The notes under the pieces are model-generated. The model did not search any database. It saw only the letters and a program-made list of their open reading frames with translations, and was not told the origin of the DNA. Positions 51,200-63,689 of a DNA stretch of 64,000 nucleotides are shown here, one piece after another (position 1 is the stretch's first letter; each line of letters starts with the position of its first letter). This DNA comes from Erinaceus europaeus (lineage: Eukaryota; Chordata; Mammalia; Eulipotyphla; Erinaceidae): positions 33,682,441 to 33,746,440 of the forward strand of contig NC_080181.1 of the NCBI RefSeq assembly GCF_950295315.1, written 5' to 3'. The translations under genes were made by a program, and so were the position numbers.

Positions 51200-51950
51200 T
51201 TTTCAGTTTCAGAGAGGGAGAGAGAAAGGAGAGACAAGACATCACAGTCCTGCTTTACCTCTCACGAAGTTTCACTTAATACTATGTATGATGTTCACTT
51301 AATACTATGTATGATGTTCCTATGAGGTACCAGGGACTTGAACCCAGATCCTCATGCCTGGTAAAGTATGCACTATACTGGCTAAACCATATTCCACACT
51401 CTCAAATGTCTTGTCTTTACTTAATTTTTATGTTATTATTTTATTGTAATGAGAGGGAGATAGAGATACCAGAGTACTGTTTAGCTCTGGCTTATAGTGC
51501 TGGGGATTGAACTTGGGACCTTGAAGTCTCAGGCATGAAACAGTATTTTATATAACCATTATACTGATTCTCCAGCCCTCTTGTCTTGACTCTTGAGTCC
51601 TGAGTTGGGTATAGACTCCCAGGTAGGCTACTCTCCCTCTGTAATTTGAAGCTTTTGTTTCTTTTCTTTTCTTTTTGCTTCTAGGGTTGTCACTGGGGTC
51701 TGGTGCAGGCACTATGAATCCATGGCTTCTGGAAGCCATGTTTTCCTTTTTTCCATTTTATTCGCTAGGACACAGGGAAATTGAGAGAGGAGGGGCATAC
51801 AGAGAGGAAGAGAGAAAGACACATACAGACCTGTTTCACCACTTGTGAAGCGTCCCTACTGGGCAGGTGGAAATTGTGGGTTTTGAACCTGGATCCTTAA
51901 GCAGTTCTTTGAGCATAGTACTCTGTGTGCCACCTCCTGGTCCCTGCCTT
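51200..51950 (-). repeat. SINE-B, SINE-E and SINE-A/B, minus
   Basis: 51200-51400 B (with a 22-base direct repeat around 'acttaatactatgtatgatg'), 51415-51585 E, 51665-51950 A/B ('gcttctagggttgtcactgg' to the inverted head). Confidence 0.7.
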
Positions 51951-52294
51951 TGTTTCATTTTTTTCAGTCTCTCTTACTACAGTTGTTGTTTCCCCATAAA
52001 TGGTCTATCTTTTCAACTTGACTACCTTTGGAGCCTAACATGGTACTATGTCTAGGAATGACTTGTGTGACCAAGTGTAACTAAACAAAATGAGATACTA
52101 CTTTCTCTTGGATATCCTGTTTGGGGTGGTTTCTCAAAACTAAAGATTCATATCTTTCATCAATTTGAGAAAAATCTTTACCACTGCCTCTTCAAGTTTG
52201 CCTTTTCGTAGTTCTTAGTTTACTTTTTTTTACAACCCTCTATATATCTTGAAGTCCTGTATGACTTTTACTCACTCCTTTTCACTTTTTTTTT
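51951..52294. other. Single-copy stretch
   Basis: T-rich, with no recognised content. Confidence 0.4.
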
Positions 52295-52440
52295 TATTTT
52301 ACTTTATTTATTATGAGGGACTCACATGAGGCAGAGAGATAGAGGCCAGTGAACCACTCTAGTACATGTGGTGCCAGGACCAGGAATCTCAGGCAGGAAA
52401 GTCTAATCTCAATCAATTAAACTATCTTTCTAGCCACCCA
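52295..52440 (-). repeat. SINE-C, minus
   Basis: 'ttatttattatgagggactc', 'ctagtacatgtggtgccagg' and a degenerate inverted head. Confidence 0.6.
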
Positions 52441-53074
52441 TGTGTCCATTCTCTTTCAGTGTCCATTTATCCCTGTGTCTTCCAGCAGCTTTATATCACT
52501 ATACATTGTAAATCTACTTATGTCATTGTTCCTATTGGATTATCTTTATTATCTTTATTATCTCAAGGCTTGGGGTGCTGACTTCCTACTTTGTCATGTG
52601 TGCTCAATCTGCCCAGTGCCTGGGGATTGCAGACTTCTTATAAGTTCATCTTCCTTGGGGGGTTGTTTTGTTGGGTGGAGGCCCTTTTGGCTTGCAGAGC
52701 ACACTAAAAAGAATGGTGCACTTGCTTTTACTGACTGCCCCTGAGGTTCCCCTTTTGTAGGAATAGGTTTTACCCTAATTTTTGAGCTTGTAGACTTTCA
52801 CACCACCAGAGAGTTCTCACCCCACACCAGAATGTGATACAGGTCTGGAACTTTGAATGTTTCACAGAAATTTGGTCTCTTCCCCCTAGCCAGAGTCTAG
52901 GGCAGAAAGTGATGGGTGGAGGTTTTATCCTAGTCATCTTGCACTAAGGAAGCAGGGATCTGAATTCCAAATTCCTACTGCAAATGACCCTCCCCCAACC
53001 ATATTCTTTTTTTCCCCTCTATTAAGCAGTTGATGGTTTACAGTATAGTTATTGATACATAGCTATACTTTCTT
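52441..53074. other. Single-copy stretch
   Basis: No repeat or gene recognised. The plus frame 52442-52744 has no known domain. Confidence 0.45.
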
Positions 53075-53290
53075 TTTTAATTATTATGATCTTTATTTAT
53101 TTTTGACTGGAGACAGCCAGAAAATTGAGAGGGAAGGGGGAGACAGAGAGGAAGGGAGACAGAGACACCTGCAACACTGCTTCACCATTTGCAGTTTTCA
53201 TCCTGCAGGTGGGGATTGGAGGTTCAAACCTGAGTCCTTGTGCATTGTAACATGTGCACTCAACCAGGTGTGTCACCACCTGGCCCAATG
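53075..53290 (-). repeat. SINE-B, minus
   Basis: Inverted head, 'ggtgaagcagtgttgcaggt' and 'caattttctggctgtctc', with an imperfect TAGCTATACTTTCT/TGGCTACACTTTCT duplication. Confidence 0.8.
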
Positions 53291-54479
53291 GCTACACTTT
53301 CTCATCTTCCTGTAGTAGATGTCTGCAAAACATTCTTTTTCCAAATTTAGGTCAGTTTTCACCATCATGCAAAAGGACACCAGTCTCCTCACTTCCCCTC
53401 CTTCTCCAGAGTCTGCAACTTTGGTGCAGTGCACCAAACCCAGCATCCCTTTACCTACACCTGCTACCTGCTTCTTTAGTTCTCACTCCCCCTTGTCATG
53501 TTACTACAACTCTGGCTGCAAGCTCACCTTTTTGGCTTTAAATTCTTTTCTCATTTCTATCACTTGTGGAGGATTACTTCTTTATTTCAAGTCCCATATG
53601 CATTTTAACTTTTCTGTTATATTTTATTCAGAATTTCTTTTTCTGCAGTGTGTGAATATCCACATTGGCACATCCTGTGAGTGAGTAGACTTCTAAAAGC
53701 ATGATTATTTTTTCCTTCCTGTCTCTTGCCCTAGGCTGTGGGCTTCTTGAAGAAAGAAACTGTGCTTCATTATCTCTGGTCCCAGTTCAGTGCCAGGCAC
53801 AATGTAATATTTGCTGCCTGGACAACTGAATGATAGAAGGTGATTATCAAAGGGCATGTTGTCATGCTACACCCAGGAAGATTTCCTCCCTCACTGGACA
53901 CATCATCTCTTACTCGGAAAAATCTTGAGAGGAAATGTTGTAACATCTGTCACTATGACACAGATGTGAGTGCGTTAGAGTTAGACTATCCTAGCATAGA
54001 GTAGGCATTCTGAATACAGATGTAAATATGGAGTAGGGATGTGCAGTTGCCAAAAGCATGTCTACATGACTTCACAGTCTTCTGGCAGGATAATCTGATA
54101 TAGGAAGCAGAAATGTTGCAGGAGGAGCAGGAAGGAGCAGGGCAAAGGGCCCAGGTGTCCACTTTGAGCATCATTAGGTCGTAAACGAGTATCTGCACAG
54201 AAGAATCACAAGAGACGCCATAAGGTTCAAAGAGACAAACATTTATTGAAGCAAAGCAAGGATAGAAAAGAGAGAGAAACTATCTCATATACTAACAAGA
54301 CTAGTTTGCTTCTGGTCTTCTTGGTCTAAGATTATAGGTGACTTAATATTTCAAAGAAAGAGTCATTATTAGAAATGTATTAACAATTTAAGCCCAGTGT
54401 TAAAATTCAGTTAGGTTACCAATTTGAAACTTTAAGTGCTTAGATTGAAGAAATATGTACTCAGAACTGGGGTTTATGA
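53291..54479. other. Mostly single-copy, 1.2 kb
   Basis: 53740-53830 ('ggcttcttgaagaaagaaac', 'cagtgccaggcacaatg') looks like an ancient MIR/L2-type end. The rest shows nothing recognisable. Confidence 0.45.
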
Positions 54480-54910
54480 ATCAAAATTTTAAGACATTTA
54501 ATTTTCTTGCTCAACAATTTGTTTGGCTTCGTATGTTAACTCTCTTTTCAGTCACCAGGTTCCAGATGTCATCAGGATGCTGGCCAGGCTTCCCTGGACT
54601 GAAGACCCCACCAATGTGTCCTGAAGCTCCGCTTCCCCAGAGACCCATCCTACTAGGGAAAGAGAGAGGCAGACTGAGAGTATGGACCGACCAGTCAACA
54701 CCCATGTTCAGCAGGGAAGCAATTACAGAAGCCAGACCTTCTACCTTCTGCAACCCACAATGACCCTGGGTCCATGCTCCCAGAGGGATAGAGAATGGGA
54801 AAGCTATCAGGGGAGGGGGTGGGATATGGAGATTGGGTGGTGGGAATTGTGTGGAATTGTACCCCTCCTACCCTATGGTTTTGTTAATTAATCCTTTCTT
54901 AAAAAAAAAA
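54480..54910 (+). repeat. L1 3' UTR
   Basis: 'gttcagcagggaagcaatta', 'catgctcccagagggataga', 'ggtgggaattgtgtggaatt' and an A-rich end. Confidence 0.7.
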
Positions 54911-54914
54911 GAAA

Positions 54915-55110
54915 AGGAGGGGTGGTGGTGCACCCATTAGAATGCACATATTCTAATGCATAAGTACTCAGGTTCAAGCCCCAGTTTGTACCTGGGGGGG
55001 GGGGGGAAAGGCCTCACAAATGGTGAAGCAGTGCTGTGAGTGTCTCTCTTTTTCGCCACTGACTATTCAATAAACAAGCAAATAAGATATACTTTTTAAA
55101 CTTAATAAAA
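54915..55110 (+). repeat. SINE-B
   Basis: 'gtactcaggttcaagcccca', a G13 tract (about 54996), 'aaatggtgaagcagtgctgt', CT block. Confidence 0.75.
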
Positions 55111-55139
55111 GGACAGAGATTTAAGTTAAAAAAAAAGAC

Positions 55140-55330
55140 ATTCAATTTTCCCCCTCATATTGACCAAATAGTTATTTATAAAATGATAAGTTAATAGGAG
55201 TGTATATTAACACCATTCCCACCACCAAAGGTCTGTGGCCCTACCCTGCTTCCCTATAGTGAAGCTGAAAATCTACCCTCCCCCTCTTTCCAGAGTTTTT
55301 TTACTTTGGTGGAAGATATAGTTATTTGTA
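55140..55330 (-). repeat. L1 3' end, minus
   Basis: 'atattaacaccattcccacc', 'accaaaggtctgtggcccta' is the inverted L1 3' UTR end. Confidence 0.55.
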
Positions 55331-55439
55331 AATAGCATTAAATGACATAAATCATGGTAAGGTCTGGTATGGTACAATAAATCTTAACCAGGGGATTTTT
55401 TAAAGTAAACTAAATTACCAAATAAGTATACAATAACAA

Positions 55440-56340
55440 CAACTATCTGTTGTCTTATTAAACTCTTTTTCCCAGAACAGTCTAACTCTGGCTTATGGTA
55501 AGGCTGGGGATTGAACCTAGGCCCTCAGAGCCTCAGGCTTAAGAATCTTTTGCATAACCATTGTGCTATCTCCCCAAGCCAGTTTTATTTTTAAGTTTCT
55601 TTTATTATTTTTTAATGCCAGGGAATTAACCTATGATCTCACATATGTGAGACAATGTTAAGTGACCTTTCCAGTTCAATTTTTTAAATGCTATACACTT
55701 TGGGAGAGAAAGAGGAGAGAGGAAGAGAGGAAAGAAAGAGATAAAAAAAAAAAACTAGAGAAGGGCAGGGAGAAGGAGAGATACCAAAGCTATGCTCCAC
55801 CATCCATGGAGCTCCTTATCATACCAGGGATTGAAACCAGAGCACCTCACATATCAAGAGGCATGGCCTTTCCCTGCTGAGTCATCTCTCAGCCCTACCA
55901 GTATTGAATATTTATTTATTTAGTTATTTAAATATTTATTACCCATCATGAGAGAATGAGAGAGGGAGGGGAAAGAGACAAAGAAAGGACCAGTATACTG
56001 TCCAACTCTGGCAAAAGATGATGTTGAGGATTAAACCTGGGATCTCTGGGGCCTCAAGCATGTAAGTTGGCGCTCTAATAAACTGAGCTATCTCCCCAGC
56101 CCATTCATTTATTCATTCATTCATTCATTCATTCATTCATTCACTCACACATGTATGCATTGATTGAGCCTTACACATGTATGATTTAGCTGTTCTTGAC
56201 CAATCTTTTGGTTCAGATAGAGTGAGAGAGACAGAGAGGCAGACCATAGCACTTCCCATGTGGAGTAGCATGATATAAGCCTGACCCCCTCATATAGCAA
56301 GGCAGGCAACTATCCAATGAACCATCCTCTGCCCCCACCC
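55440..56340 (-). repeat. Run of four minus SINEs with (ATTC)n
   Basis: E (55440-55585), a C/E type (55590-55900, purine-rich), an E type (55905-56100) and a degenerate copy (about 56146-56340). An ATTC tetranucleotide array lies at 56103-56145. Confidence 0.65.
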
Positions 56341-57664
56341 CACTCCAGACACACTCTTATTTACAAAGTATGCATTTCAAACAACTCTTGCTAAGCATTA
56401 AAGTCAGCCTCGGGGAGTATGAAGTAGTGATGCCAGACATGACTGAGCAGAGACCACATCTGCTTACTAAAGAAGCATTGTATTGAATTATTTCCAAGAC
56501 AAAAAATAAATCGTATGGATTTTTTTATTCCCAGAGACCTAGGAAGTGAAGTCAGATCCCACTATTTTGGGTCCTGCAACAGGGTCTCTACAGCAGCAAC
56601 CCTCAAAAGTGTCCTTCCTCTCCTTGAAGAGGAGAACACAGGTCCCCATCCAGAAGTTTAAATTCTAGGGCTCAAGGCTCTCAGTATTCCCTAAATCCTG
56701 CAGTGTGTGTGTGTGGGGGGGGGTTGCTGGCAGGGTCCCTCTAAAGGAGGTGCAACTTGCTTGAGGCAAAGAAGGGCAACCAGCACAGGCCGTGGGCTCT
56801 CTCTGTGGTGCCTCTAGGAAATAAACACTCAACAGTGCGACTTGTGTGAAGAGAAAATTACCTCTAATTGGAGGGTTGGGATAAAAATATCTCCAGTCTG
56901 TAAACAAAGACTTGGGAGTGTCCCAGAGGCAAGCTAGAGCATCCTTGCTCTGCAGGTAAGATGCAGGTCTGTGGTCAGGAACTGCCCTGTTTGGCTTGGC
57001 CCTTGCTCACACCCACAGCCCCATAGCCCCTCATCTCCTCAGCTCCTCATTCCCTCAACCCTACAGCCCTGGCTTGGCTCCCAGATAAGACAGCCTCGAT
57101 GGCCTGGATGCTCCTTCATGTCTTCAGCCTTTGAAGTCCAGATACAGGAAGTATCCTGCCTTCTACATTCTCCCTAGTCCAGGGGAAATGCTGGTCAAGT
57201 GGAGAGGGGGAAAAAGTTAGTAAAAGAGCTGGTCGGCTTTGTCTTACCATGCTCTTTCCCATGGGTAGTGTTGTTTACTGGCCTTCCTGACACTCTTACC
57301 CTGGTGACAGCAGAGGACACTGAGGCAGAAAGCTTATAGGGCAACTTGGGATTTGCCATGGTGAGCCCCCTTGCCTTTCAGGAAGTGAAATCTGTGTCAG
57401 GCTTCTAATGAAGACATGTTTTTGTCCCTCCATGGTTGGTTGCCCTATTGCCTTTTCCTGCACACTGGTTGGTAGAACTCCTGGTTGAAAGGAGACAAGC
57501 TACATGCTTTAGCTTTTCCCCTAGCAGAAATGAGTGACCTTATATGCATTCATATGATTACACATGCATACATATGCCCTGACACACTCTAGAACATCAA
57601 AATACAACCTCCTAATATGAAAGGTCTACTAAATTTGTTATTACTTCTGCTTTCTTAAAAAATA
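56341..57664. other. Single-copy stretch, 1.3 kb
   Basis: No SINE, L1 or LTR sequence. A G10 run follows a short TG run at 56704-56724. The plus frame 56971-57177 is Pro/Ser-rich and unrecognised. Confidence 0.5.
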
Positions 57665-57669
57665 AAATT

Positions 57670-57950
57670 TCAGGGTTGGGGACACAGCATAATAGTTATG
57701 CAAGACTGTCATTCCTGGGCCTCTGGCACAACATAAGTCATAGTTGAACAGTGCTCTGATCTCTGTCTCTGTATCTTTCTCATTGAAATAAAATATTTTA
57801 AAAGTTGCATGGGTTACAATATTAAAATTTATTTACTGAGAGAGAGAAGGAGAAAGCGAACTACCAGAACATCAATATGTTATGTAGTTTCTGGGATTGA
57901 AGCCAGAACCTCAGGCATTCAAGTCCTTGACTCTACCACTGAGCCATTTC
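57670..57950. repeat. SINE-E (+) and SINE-C (-)
   Basis: E: 57670-57800 ('cagcataatagttatgcaag'). C: about 57805-57950 inverted ('gaactaccagaacatcaata', 'gactctaccactgagcca'). Confidence 0.7.
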
Positions 57951-57954
57951 CCCT

Positions 57955-58098
57955 ATTTCTTCTTCTTCTCCTTCTCCTTCTTCTCCTTCTTCTCCTCCTT
58001 CTCCTTCTTCTTCTTCCTTCTTCTCCTTCTCCTCTTCCCCCTCCCCATCCTCCTCCTCCCCCTTCTCCCCCTCCCCCTCCCCCCTTCCTCCTTTCTCC
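57955..58098 (+). repeat. Polypyrimidine (CTT/CTC)n tract
   Basis: About 140 bases almost free of purines on the plus strand, drifting from CTT to CCCCT units. Such strand-biased tracts can form triplex DNA. Confidence 0.95.
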
Positions 58099-58099
58099 T

Positions 58100-58430
58100 C
58101 TAGGGTTATTGCTGTGACTCAGTGCCTGCACCACAAATCCACTGCTCCTAGAGACTATTTTTTTTCCCTAGAGACTATTCCCCCCCCCTTTTTTTGTTGC
58201 CCTCATTGTCTTATTGTTGTGGCTACTGTTGTTGTTGTTGGTGGTGGTGGTGTTGGATAGGACAGAGAGAAATGGAGAGAGGAGGGGAAGACAGAGAGAG
58301 GAGAGAAAGATAGAAGCGACTCCCCTGCAGGTGGGGACCCAGGGACTCGAACCGGGATTCTTACACTGGTCCCTGAGCTTCACGTCATGTGCGCTTAAGT
58401 TGCTATGCTACCACCCGACTCCCCTTTTCT
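58100..58430 (-). repeat. SINE-A, minus
   Basis: 'ctagggttattgctgtgact', the distal module with a short internal duplication 'ccctagagactatt', an inverted body lacking part of the middle ('agaagcgactcccctgcagg'), and the head. Confidence 0.85.
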
Positions 58431-58474
58431 TTTTCTTTACTTCTTTCTACCCCCTTTCTGTCTCTCTTCTTTTT

Positions 58475-59340
58475 ACTCCCAGGGTTATCTCTGGGGCTTG
58501 AACAATGAACCAGCCATTTTCCCATTTTATTTTTTCTTTCTTTTTTATTTGATAGAGTCAGAGGGAACTAGAGAGGGAGGAGGAGAGAGAAAAGGAGAAA
58601 GAAAGAGAGGCACCCACAGCACTGTTCCATCTGTGGTTGGGGACCAGGAGCTTGAACCTGGGTCTTTGTTCTACTGAGTGTAGCACTTCCTGGCCTCTAC
58701 CATTATTATTACTTTTTAAAGATGTATTTATTTGTTGGCATTATTTGTTGGAGGAGGAGAGAGAGCGAGTGAACCAGAACATCACTCTAGTATCTGCCAT
58801 GCTGGGGATCAAACTCAAGTTCTCATGTTCAGGGCTCTAGTGCTTTATCAATGGCACTACCTCCTAGGCCAACCCATTGATTTTTTTTTTTAAACTATTT
58901 TTTAAAAATATTTTATTTATTTATTTATTCCTTTTGTTGCCCCTGTTGTTTTTATTGTTGTAGTTATTATTGATGTCTTTGTTGCTGGATAGGACAGAGA
59001 GAAATGGAGAGAGGAGGGGAAGGTAGAGAGGGGGAGAGGAAGACAGACACCTGCAGATCTGCTTCACCGCCTGTGAAGCCACTCCTCTGCAGGTGGGGAG
59101 CTGGGGGCTCGAACCGGGATCCTTCCACTGGTCCTTGCACTTTGCGCCATGTGCACTTAACCTGCTGTGCTACCACCCAACTCCCTAAAACTATTTTTTA
59201 AAAAGATTTTATTTATTTATTCATGAGAAAGATAGAAGAAAGAACCAGACATCACTCTGGCATATGTGCTGCCGGGATTGAACTCAGGACCTCATGCTTA
59301 AGAGTCTAATGCTTTATCCACTGTGCCATCTCCCAGACCA
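58475..59340 (-). repeat. Four minus SINEs in a row (B, C, A, C)
   Basis: B 58475-58700, C 58710-58870, A 58905-59185, C 59195-59340. The A copy is well preserved and flanked by CTAAACTATTTTTTAAAA-like sequence on both sides, so it split the junction last. Confidence 0.78.
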
Positions 59341-59344
59341 CTGA

Positions 59345-59740
59345 CTTTTTTATATACTATATCAATTTTAGATTAGAGCTTCACATCTCTGCATTTGTAT
59401 ATGCCTCACCATCAGAGTTCTGGTGCCACTTCCATGATCAGATGAAATGCATTTACTCTTGTCTGGTACTCCTCTTCCCCTAGTAACTATATTTTTCTGC
59501 AAAGCTTAAGTGTTATTTTTGTTGAGATTTGTTAGTTTGCTCTGTCTATTATTATTCCACATATGAGAGAAACCATCTGGTACTTGTCTTTCACTTTCTG
59601 GCTTATTTCACTTAGCATAATCATCTCATGTTCCATTATGCAAAAGGTAAGGTTTTATCTTTTCTTCTTTTTTCTTTCTTCAAAAGACTGAGTTGTATTC
59701 CTTTGGGTATATATACCAAAGTTTCTTTTTCTTCTCTTTT
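59345..59740 (-). repeat. Ancient L1 3' end, minus
   Basis: 'cttatttcacttagcataat' and 'gagttgtattcctttgggta' are the inverted ends of old L1 ORF2/3' UTR sequence. It is more diverged than the other L1 pieces. Confidence 0.65.
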
Positions 59741-59932
59741 TTCCTTTTAAAAATAGATTCTCCTAAATGCCTGTTTACGCGAGGCTACTCAAAGCTTTGG
59801 CCTAAGAATGACCTTTCTCCAACTAAAACCGTCCAACCAAAAGGAACATGCAGATAAATTGAAATGCAGAAGAACTTTCCATCTTATGTAGGATAAACAG
59901 CTTATCTTGCCTGTGGTGGAGGGATGTGGAAG

Positions 59933-59963
<31 letters not shown>

Positions 59964-60104
59964 ATTACTGCTTCCTTAGATTGCTGAAGGGTGTCTTCCT
60001 ATTTAAACAAACTTCAAGGGACACATCAAAGAGAATGTGCAGAGAATGATAGTAGGAATAAAATGTGAGAGAGCATAAATCAGAAATGTTGCTTGGGGGA
60101 AGAG
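59741..60104. other. Single-copy stretch with T-run
   Basis: A T26 run at about 59934-59959. No gene or repeat otherwise. Confidence 0.45.
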
Positions 60105-60690
60105 GGTCAGGTCAGGTAGTGGTTCACCCAGTACAGTGCACATGCTGCCATGTGTTATCATGTGAGTATCTGGGATCATGCCCTAGGTCTCCATCTGTAA
60201 AGGAACGCTTCATGAGTGGGTCTCTGTCCATCTCTCTGTCTCTTTCTTCTACTCCTCTCCATCTTTTTTCTTTTTTCTTTTTTTTGCCTCCAGGGTTATT
60301 ACTGGGGCTCAGTGCCTGCACCATGAATCCACTGCTCCTGGAGGCTATTTTCCCCCTTTTGTTGCCCTTGTTGTTTTAGCCTTATTATTATTATTGTTGT
60401 TGATGTTGTTGTTGGATAGGATAGAGAGAAACCAAGAGAGTAGGGGAGACAAAGAAAGGGAGAGAAAGATAGACACCTGCAGACCTGCTTCACCACTTGT
60501 GAAGCGACTCCCCTGCAGGTGGCTTGAACCGGGATCCTTCTGCTGGTCCTTGCGCTTTGCGCCACGTGAGCTTAACCCACTGCGCTACCGTCAGACCCCC
60601 CTTTTCCTGTTTCTTACCCCTGTAAAAAAAATAGCTGCCCGGAATGGTGGAGTTGGGCAAATACCAAGCCCCTGTAATAATCCTGGTTGA
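60105..60690 (+). repeat. SINE-B split by SINE-A (minus)
   Basis: B occupies 60105-60285 and 60600-60690. The inverted SINE-A lies between ('gcctccagggttattactgg' to 'cccactgcgctaccgtcaga'). Confidence 0.78.
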
Positions 60691-61499
60691 AAAAAAATAT
60701 TCCAGGAAGGTGGAAGTTGATGGGAGGGAGTCTATTTCAAAAGAATATTGGTTAATCCTTGAAAAGGCATCTTTCATGGGCTGACCCTGAGCTCAGAGAT
60801 GTCCCTACTCAGTGGGTCTCCCTTCTTTCATGCTGTGAAGCTTGGCTTCAGATGACTATTAAGTTGTTAAACAAGATAGGGAAGGAATAAAAATTGTCAT
60901 TTTTAAAAAGTTTATTTATTTATAGTCATTTTGTTTTTTAATAACATAGTCACACCTCAAGCATACACACATATTACTGTGAAACTCCCTTTTTTGCTTC
61001 TCATTTCTTCAGACCCCTCTCCTGGCTAAAGATCCTTTGCTTTATCAAGAAGTTTCCAGAATATTGTAACTATTTTGCCTGCTATGAGCCATAATAGGAA
61101 AGGAAGTAGCATAGGTGATAGGCATTTATTAAACACTTTCTAATAATATGTTCCAGACATTTATCTCACAATGATTATTTGAAGTGGCCTTTGTTATTTT
61201 TTGTTTTCAGACAAAGAACTCAAGACTTAGAGATATTAAGTTACTTTCCCATGTCTATAAACCACTGGCCTTCAGACTCAGGAAGCCTCCCACCCCTTAC
61301 CTCGAGTGGCTATTTCCATGACTTTTCCAGTCTCTTCAGAGGCAGGAAAAACATTTTTTTAATAGAAAAAACATTTTTGTTTGTTTGTTTGTTTGTTTGT
61401 TTGTCACTTGACTTACATACTGGTTATTGCTGAAAAGTTTTGCAAAAGCTTTTGTTTAACATTAGCATGAATGTGCTTGATTCCCTTAGCTCTTTTCAA
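60691..61499. other. Single-copy stretch with MIR relic
   Basis: 61110-61290 resembles an inverted MIR ('ggcatttattaaacactttc'), and a TTTG array is at 61377-61404. No gene recognised. Confidence 0.5.
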
Positions 61500-61905
61500 G
61501 AAATGTGTATCTCCACCTTTTGACCTAGAAATACTCATAGACATTTATCCAAAATACATGAAAATGCCAATTCAAAGGGACACATGCACCATATTCACAG
61601 CTGCTTTATTCTCAATAGTTGTAATGTGAAAGCAGCCTAAATGCCTATCAATAGATAACTGGATAAAGAAGTTATGGAATAGAGCGAGCGGGGGTGGGGA
61701 GGACAGGTAGTATAATGGTTATGCAAAGAGACTCTCAAGCCTGAATCTCCTGAGTCCTAGGTTCAAATTCCCACACCATCATAAGCCAGAGCTGAGCAGT
61801 GCTCTGGTGGTTAAAAAAAAAAAAAAAGGAAAAGAAAAAGAAAGAAGTTATGGAATATATGCTCCATGAAGTAATACTCTGCAATTAGAAAATATAATAA
61901 TGGGG
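61500..61905 (+). repeat. Ancient L1 split by SINE-E
   Basis: Old L1 ORF2 end ('atgcctatcaatagataact') breaks at AAAGAAGTTATGGAATA and resumes with the same bases at about 61841. The 61690-61840 insert is a SINE-E with 'gtagtataatggttatgcaa' and an A15 tail. Confidence 0.82.
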
Positions 61906-62430
61906 CTGGGTGGTGGTGCACTTGGTTTAGTTCACATATTACCATGCACAAGGACCTGGGTTCAAGCCCCTGGTCCCTACCAGCAGAGGGAAAGCTTCAC
62001 AAGTGGTTAAACAATGGTGTACGTATCTCTCTGCCTTTCTCCTTCTCTACCTTCCCTACCCTCTTAATTTCCCTCTGTTCTATCAAGTAAAATAAATAAT
62101 TTTTTTAAAAAGAAAAGGTGATATTGTGTGTCCTTTGGGACAAAAGTGAGTGAAATTGGAACTGATTGTCCTTAATGAAGTAAGGAGGTGAAGTACAACT
62201 AATCGATAATGTCGCTAATTTACAGAATACAGAGAAGTGACAGACATGAATATGAAAAAAAAAAAAGTAAGTATCCAACCTGTCTAAGACTTTATGTTGT
62301 TGGGAGGAGGAGGAGCACAGAACTGGTGGTAGGTGAATTGTGGAACTATGCCTCTGTTGTGTTCCTCTCTGTTATGTTCCTCAGTTGGGAACCACTATTA
62401 AATCATTAACGAAACAAAACAACAACAAAA
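61905..62430 (+). repeat. SINE-B, then ancient L1 3' end
   Basis: SINE-B 61905-62110 ('gtggtggtgcacttggttta', 'tatcaagtaaaataaataat'). Then an L1 3' UTR-like end with 'ggaccaaaagtgag'-type and 'gaactggtggtaggtgaatt' sequence. Confidence 0.65.
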
Positions 62431-63144
62431 AGAAATGTGTATTTCCTTCATGATCTGCACATTAGAAACAAACATATTCATTTGGTGAAAGGGTGATAAA
62501 GAGTATAGACTGACAGCCCCACTCACTGAATGTTTCCAGAGTCCCCATTCCTTTCTTGACAGGATCAGAGTTCTCTAGGAAACAATGAAATCATAACAAG
62601 GAGCAGATCACTTGGCAACCAAGCCTAGCCTCCCTGTCCTGGTGCATCACTAGTTGGGCTCTGTTCCAGGATAGTGCCTCAGCCACACGTTTTGAAGGTA
62701 GACTCCTACGTCTGCAGGAAAAAAAAAAATCAATGTTTTATAGTGAGACACCTGCATCCACTTTCACAGTCACCTCTCTGCTCTGATGGAATATTCATGG
62801 AGCCATTCTTTTCTCCTGTGATCTTGTTCCGAGTTTCAAAAGATGCTTTAGCAGAGAGCACTTAACAGGTAGACCCATTTCGCGATGTGAACACAGGAAA
62901 TCAGCAGGGTGAGAGGGGCATTGAAATCTGAAAACTGTACTATGTCCACAAGCAGATACATTTTCCAGGTAACCAAAGTGATTCTTTTATGTAGGCAAAT
63001 ATGCCTGACCATGTGATGAGAAGCTGAAAGGTACTGTAGATATTAGAGAGAGCAAAAAGAAAGAAAGCTGGGAGCCTAATAAAATTTGTCCTCCTTTAAA
63101 TTTCTCTACTTTGAGGACAGGAGAGATATCACTACTACAGAAGA
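62431..63144. other. Single-copy stretch
   Basis: No repeat or gene recognised; an A10 tract near 62720. Confidence 0.45.
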
Positions 63145-63400
63145 GTGTTCAGGAGCTGGAGTAATAGCTCAACAGTACCTGCCTTGTTATGTATATGGCC
63201 CATGTTTGAGACCTGGCATCACATGAGAATTCCATGGCACTGGGGAGTGGGGGGCAGCACTGGTACTGTGCTATGTGTACTTAACCTGCTGCGCTACCGC
63301 CTGACACTCCAGCACTGGCACTGTGACCTCTCGCTCTTTCTCCATTCTTCCACCCAAATAAAGCAATAATAAAAGTGGGCCAGGCATAGTGAAATCATAT
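63145..63400 (+). repeat. Degenerate SINE with embedded SINE-A head (-)
   Basis: A D-like copy ('ggagtaatagctcaacagta') contains a short inverted SINE-A head (about 63265-63306, 'acttaacctgctgcgctacc'). Confidence 0.55.
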
Positions 63401-63689
63401 ATGCCCTGGATCATTAAAAAATAGCTTTTACACACTTTTATGTGTTTAAATTTATATTTTATTTCATTTCTTAGTGCTGGGAGGTACATCTGCTTACCTG
63501 TAACTCTGGAATGTGTGAATGGGAACAGAAGGATTGCTTAGGAAAGGGAAGACAAACCATCATAATAGGTGATCTTTTCATTTTTTAGACTATGAGATTT
63601 GGGAGAATGCAATTAACACTAAGGTTTGAGTGGTTAGAAAGATGATCACATGACAGTGAAGCACATTATTAGCAACACTCAAGTTATTC

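Noticed and set aside
20460..60600. SINE-A heads as functional tRNA genes
   Set aside because: A and B boxes are tRNA-like, but acceptor-stem pairing is absent and each head continues into a SINE body.
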